DNA of 6,533 nt from an uncultured Candidatus Altimarinota bacterium. Its GTDB lineage: Bacteria; Patescibacteriota; Gracilibacteria; BD1-5; UBA6164. Position 1 is the first letter of the stretch. Every line of letters starts with the position of its first letter. The position numbers and the translations under genes are program-made. The notes beneath the pieces are model-generated. The model searched no databases. It was not told the origin of the DNA and saw only the letters and a list, made by a program, of their open reading frames with translations. Below, piece by piece: positions 5,038 to 6,533 of this stretch. The stretch is taken from assembly GCA_937944175.1 (NCBI GenBank), contig CALDZW010000116.1:1-6533 (forward strand), written 5' to 3'.

Positions 5038-6533
5038 CATGCTAATTTTTTAGTAATCATTTCTGTATTAAAAAACTGTGGCTGAATTATTCAGTGTTCA
5101 TTGATATATTTTTTTTCATACAGTTTCAATTCAAATGCATTTAATCATCATTTTCCTCTCTTCTCTATTCATGTAGTTCAACCAAAATAATCCATTAGAT
5201 TTTTCCTAGTGAATGCAAGAGTATTTCACCCTTGTAGTTTTCATCAGTCAGATATTAGCTCCAAAACTCAATGAATTAATGCATTTAGTTCTATTTGTGA
5301 ATATCCATCTTTAGCATCAATAAATCCAAGCTGAATTAATCAGGCATGAGTCAAAGTTTCAACTAATATTTTTCTATTTTTCCATATAAATCCCATTCCA
5401 TTTGTTTCAAGATATTTCTTCATAAAAATATATCTGTGGAGAATATTATTATCAGTTATAATAGTTTCTCAGTGTACTCATTGCTTTGCAAAAGTAGCAA
5501 ATTCTTCTTGTGTAACTACTCAAACTTTCTCAACATACCTACCACCATTTTTCTCTCAAGTACCAGTGTTCTTTGAATATTTTTCCTGTGTTGATACGTA
5601 TCGTTGTGAGGTATTTTTTTCTTTTTCCTGTCTCTCTTCCTTATTTTTTTTATAAATATTTAAAAGTTTTTCCTTAAGAGATCTCCAATTATTCTTTTCA
5701 GCAATTTTTACTACCTTTTGAATAGCTTCATCATTGTTTTGTGCAGTCTGTAATATATTTACAGTTTCTTTCTCTAATTTTTTGTTATTACGTGATAGCA
5801 CTTCTTGTAAGAAACTTGTTTCTTTTTCTCTTTGCTTAGTTTGAGTTTCAAATTTCTTTTCTCTCTGAATGAGTACTTGCTTCTTTACAGAATTATTTTC
5901 CTTTATAATTTTAAAGGCAATTTTTCTCTTTTCAAACGTCTTTCTTACTAAATCTAAATTAATAAGTGTTGATAAGTAATCTAAAATCTGCCTATCACTT
6001 CAATATCATCCTTTCAAATCCTTAAGAACTTGAATCAAATTTGCCATATCTGCTCATTGCTTCAATCTCTCTTTTATTGTTATAGAAATTTTTTCTAAGT
6101 CATTAGATGTAGCATTTGGGTATTGTTCTTTTAGAAAAACCCCTATATGACTATCAATAGCAATAGTTGTTGAATCGATGATAGAATCAATCATTGACTG
6201 TAAGAGAGTTGACCTAAATTGTAAATAATATGATATTGCCTTCCCCTTTCAACTTCAAGAAGTCTCCCAATTATCACGTAAATAAATAAGCCCCTCAGGG
6301 TCACAACTGAGCTTTTTTATAAGCTTCTGGGGATACTCTCAACCAAGCTTATGTACTCAAGAAAGTATCCAACCAATTTGATTATTAGAAAGAGAATCTA
6401 AAGAAATATTTACATCTAAATACTGTTTCATTCTTTTCTCAACAAAACTCTCATTATATCCTTTTTTTGTCACATCAAATGAATATGATGCTTTTTTAGC
6501 TGCAAATATTTTTTGCTCTCAATTCCTCTTCAT
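5028..6533 (-). CDS. Uncharacterised 501-residue Lys/Glu-rich protein
   Basis: I do not recognise this protein. One open frame in code 25 runs from an ATG formed by the last three bases of the window to TAG (5030-5028). Since nothing upstream is visible, that Met may be the true start or an internal residue. Three parts can be seen. Residues 1-195 are probably helical and contain GWILSGVHKLGGEYP (54-68) and a GSGKGK hexapeptide (92-97) that lacks the full P-loop pattern. Residues 196-320 are very rich in Lys, Glu and Gln and probably form a coiled coil or extended linker. Residues 335-495 form a compact Gly-rich domain with TQEEFATFAKQG, LVETLTHAGLIQLGFIDAKDGYSQIEL and LMDYFGGTTGIEKRGKGG. No signal peptide or transmembrane helix is evident, so it is probably cytoplasmic. 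Glycine is mostly TGA outside the coiled-coil part. The last residues, LAGKK, are encoded inside the shared terminator. Confidence 0.8.

Noticed and set aside
6238..6258. GSGKGK in the 501-residue protein as a Walker A P-loop
   Set aside because: The GxxxxGK[ST] pattern is not satisfied, and no Walker B or other NTPase motif follows.
2..6533. UGA as tryptophan (code 4, mycoplasma-like) or scattered pseudogenes
   Set aside because: TGA falls on conserved Gly, not Trp, positions, and Trp is encoded by TGG; all genes would have to be pseudogenes at once under the standard code.

Overview
The window is an AT-rich piece of bacterial chromosome that only reads correctly if UGA is a sense codon. 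With TGA as stop, every gene on both strands breaks into fragments. With TGA as glycine, six uninterrupted genes and one gene with a single internal TAG appear. TGA falls at invariant glycines of acetate kinase (the GNG and MGTRAGD motifs), MltG (LEGFLYPDTY) and the DUF937 family, while tryptophan is TGG throughout. This is genetic code 25, known from Absconditabacteria (SR1) and Gracilibacteria (BD1-5) of the Patescibacteria/CPR. The window does not decide between the two lineages.

Layout, left to right. (1) 2-316, plus: C-terminal part of an AqpZ-type aquaporin, closed by a strong hairpin terminator. (2) 354-845, minus: a small transglutaminase-fold-like protein split by one in-frame TAG. 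(3) 903-1457, minus: a DUF937/YidB-type protein with a C-terminal acidic DxDxDG loop. (4) 1524-3792, minus: a tight three-gene run, acetate kinase (ackA), then the YggS-type PLP-binding protein, then an unrecognised 144-residue protein, with 11-nt gaps. (5) 3793-3964: a divergent intergenic region with promoters and an operator-like palindrome. (6) 3965-5005, plus: the lytic transglycosylase MltG, followed by a terminator shared with the convergent gene. (7) 5028-6533, minus: a 501-residue lysine/glutamate-rich protein that I do not recognise, whose Met codon is the last three bases of the window.

The genes do not form one pathway. AckA supplies ATP by substrate-level phosphorylation (acetyl phosphate to acetate), YggS concerns PLP homeostasis, MltG limits peptidoglycan strand length, and the aquaporin carries water. 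No obvious mobile element, CRISPR array, tRNA or rRNA gene was found. The points of most interest are the pervasive UGA-Gly coding, the TAG-interrupted gene whose sequence stays family-like beyond the stop, the near absence of Shine-Dalgarno sequences with probable leaderless transcripts, and two minus-strand genes whose last codons lie inside bidirectional terminators.
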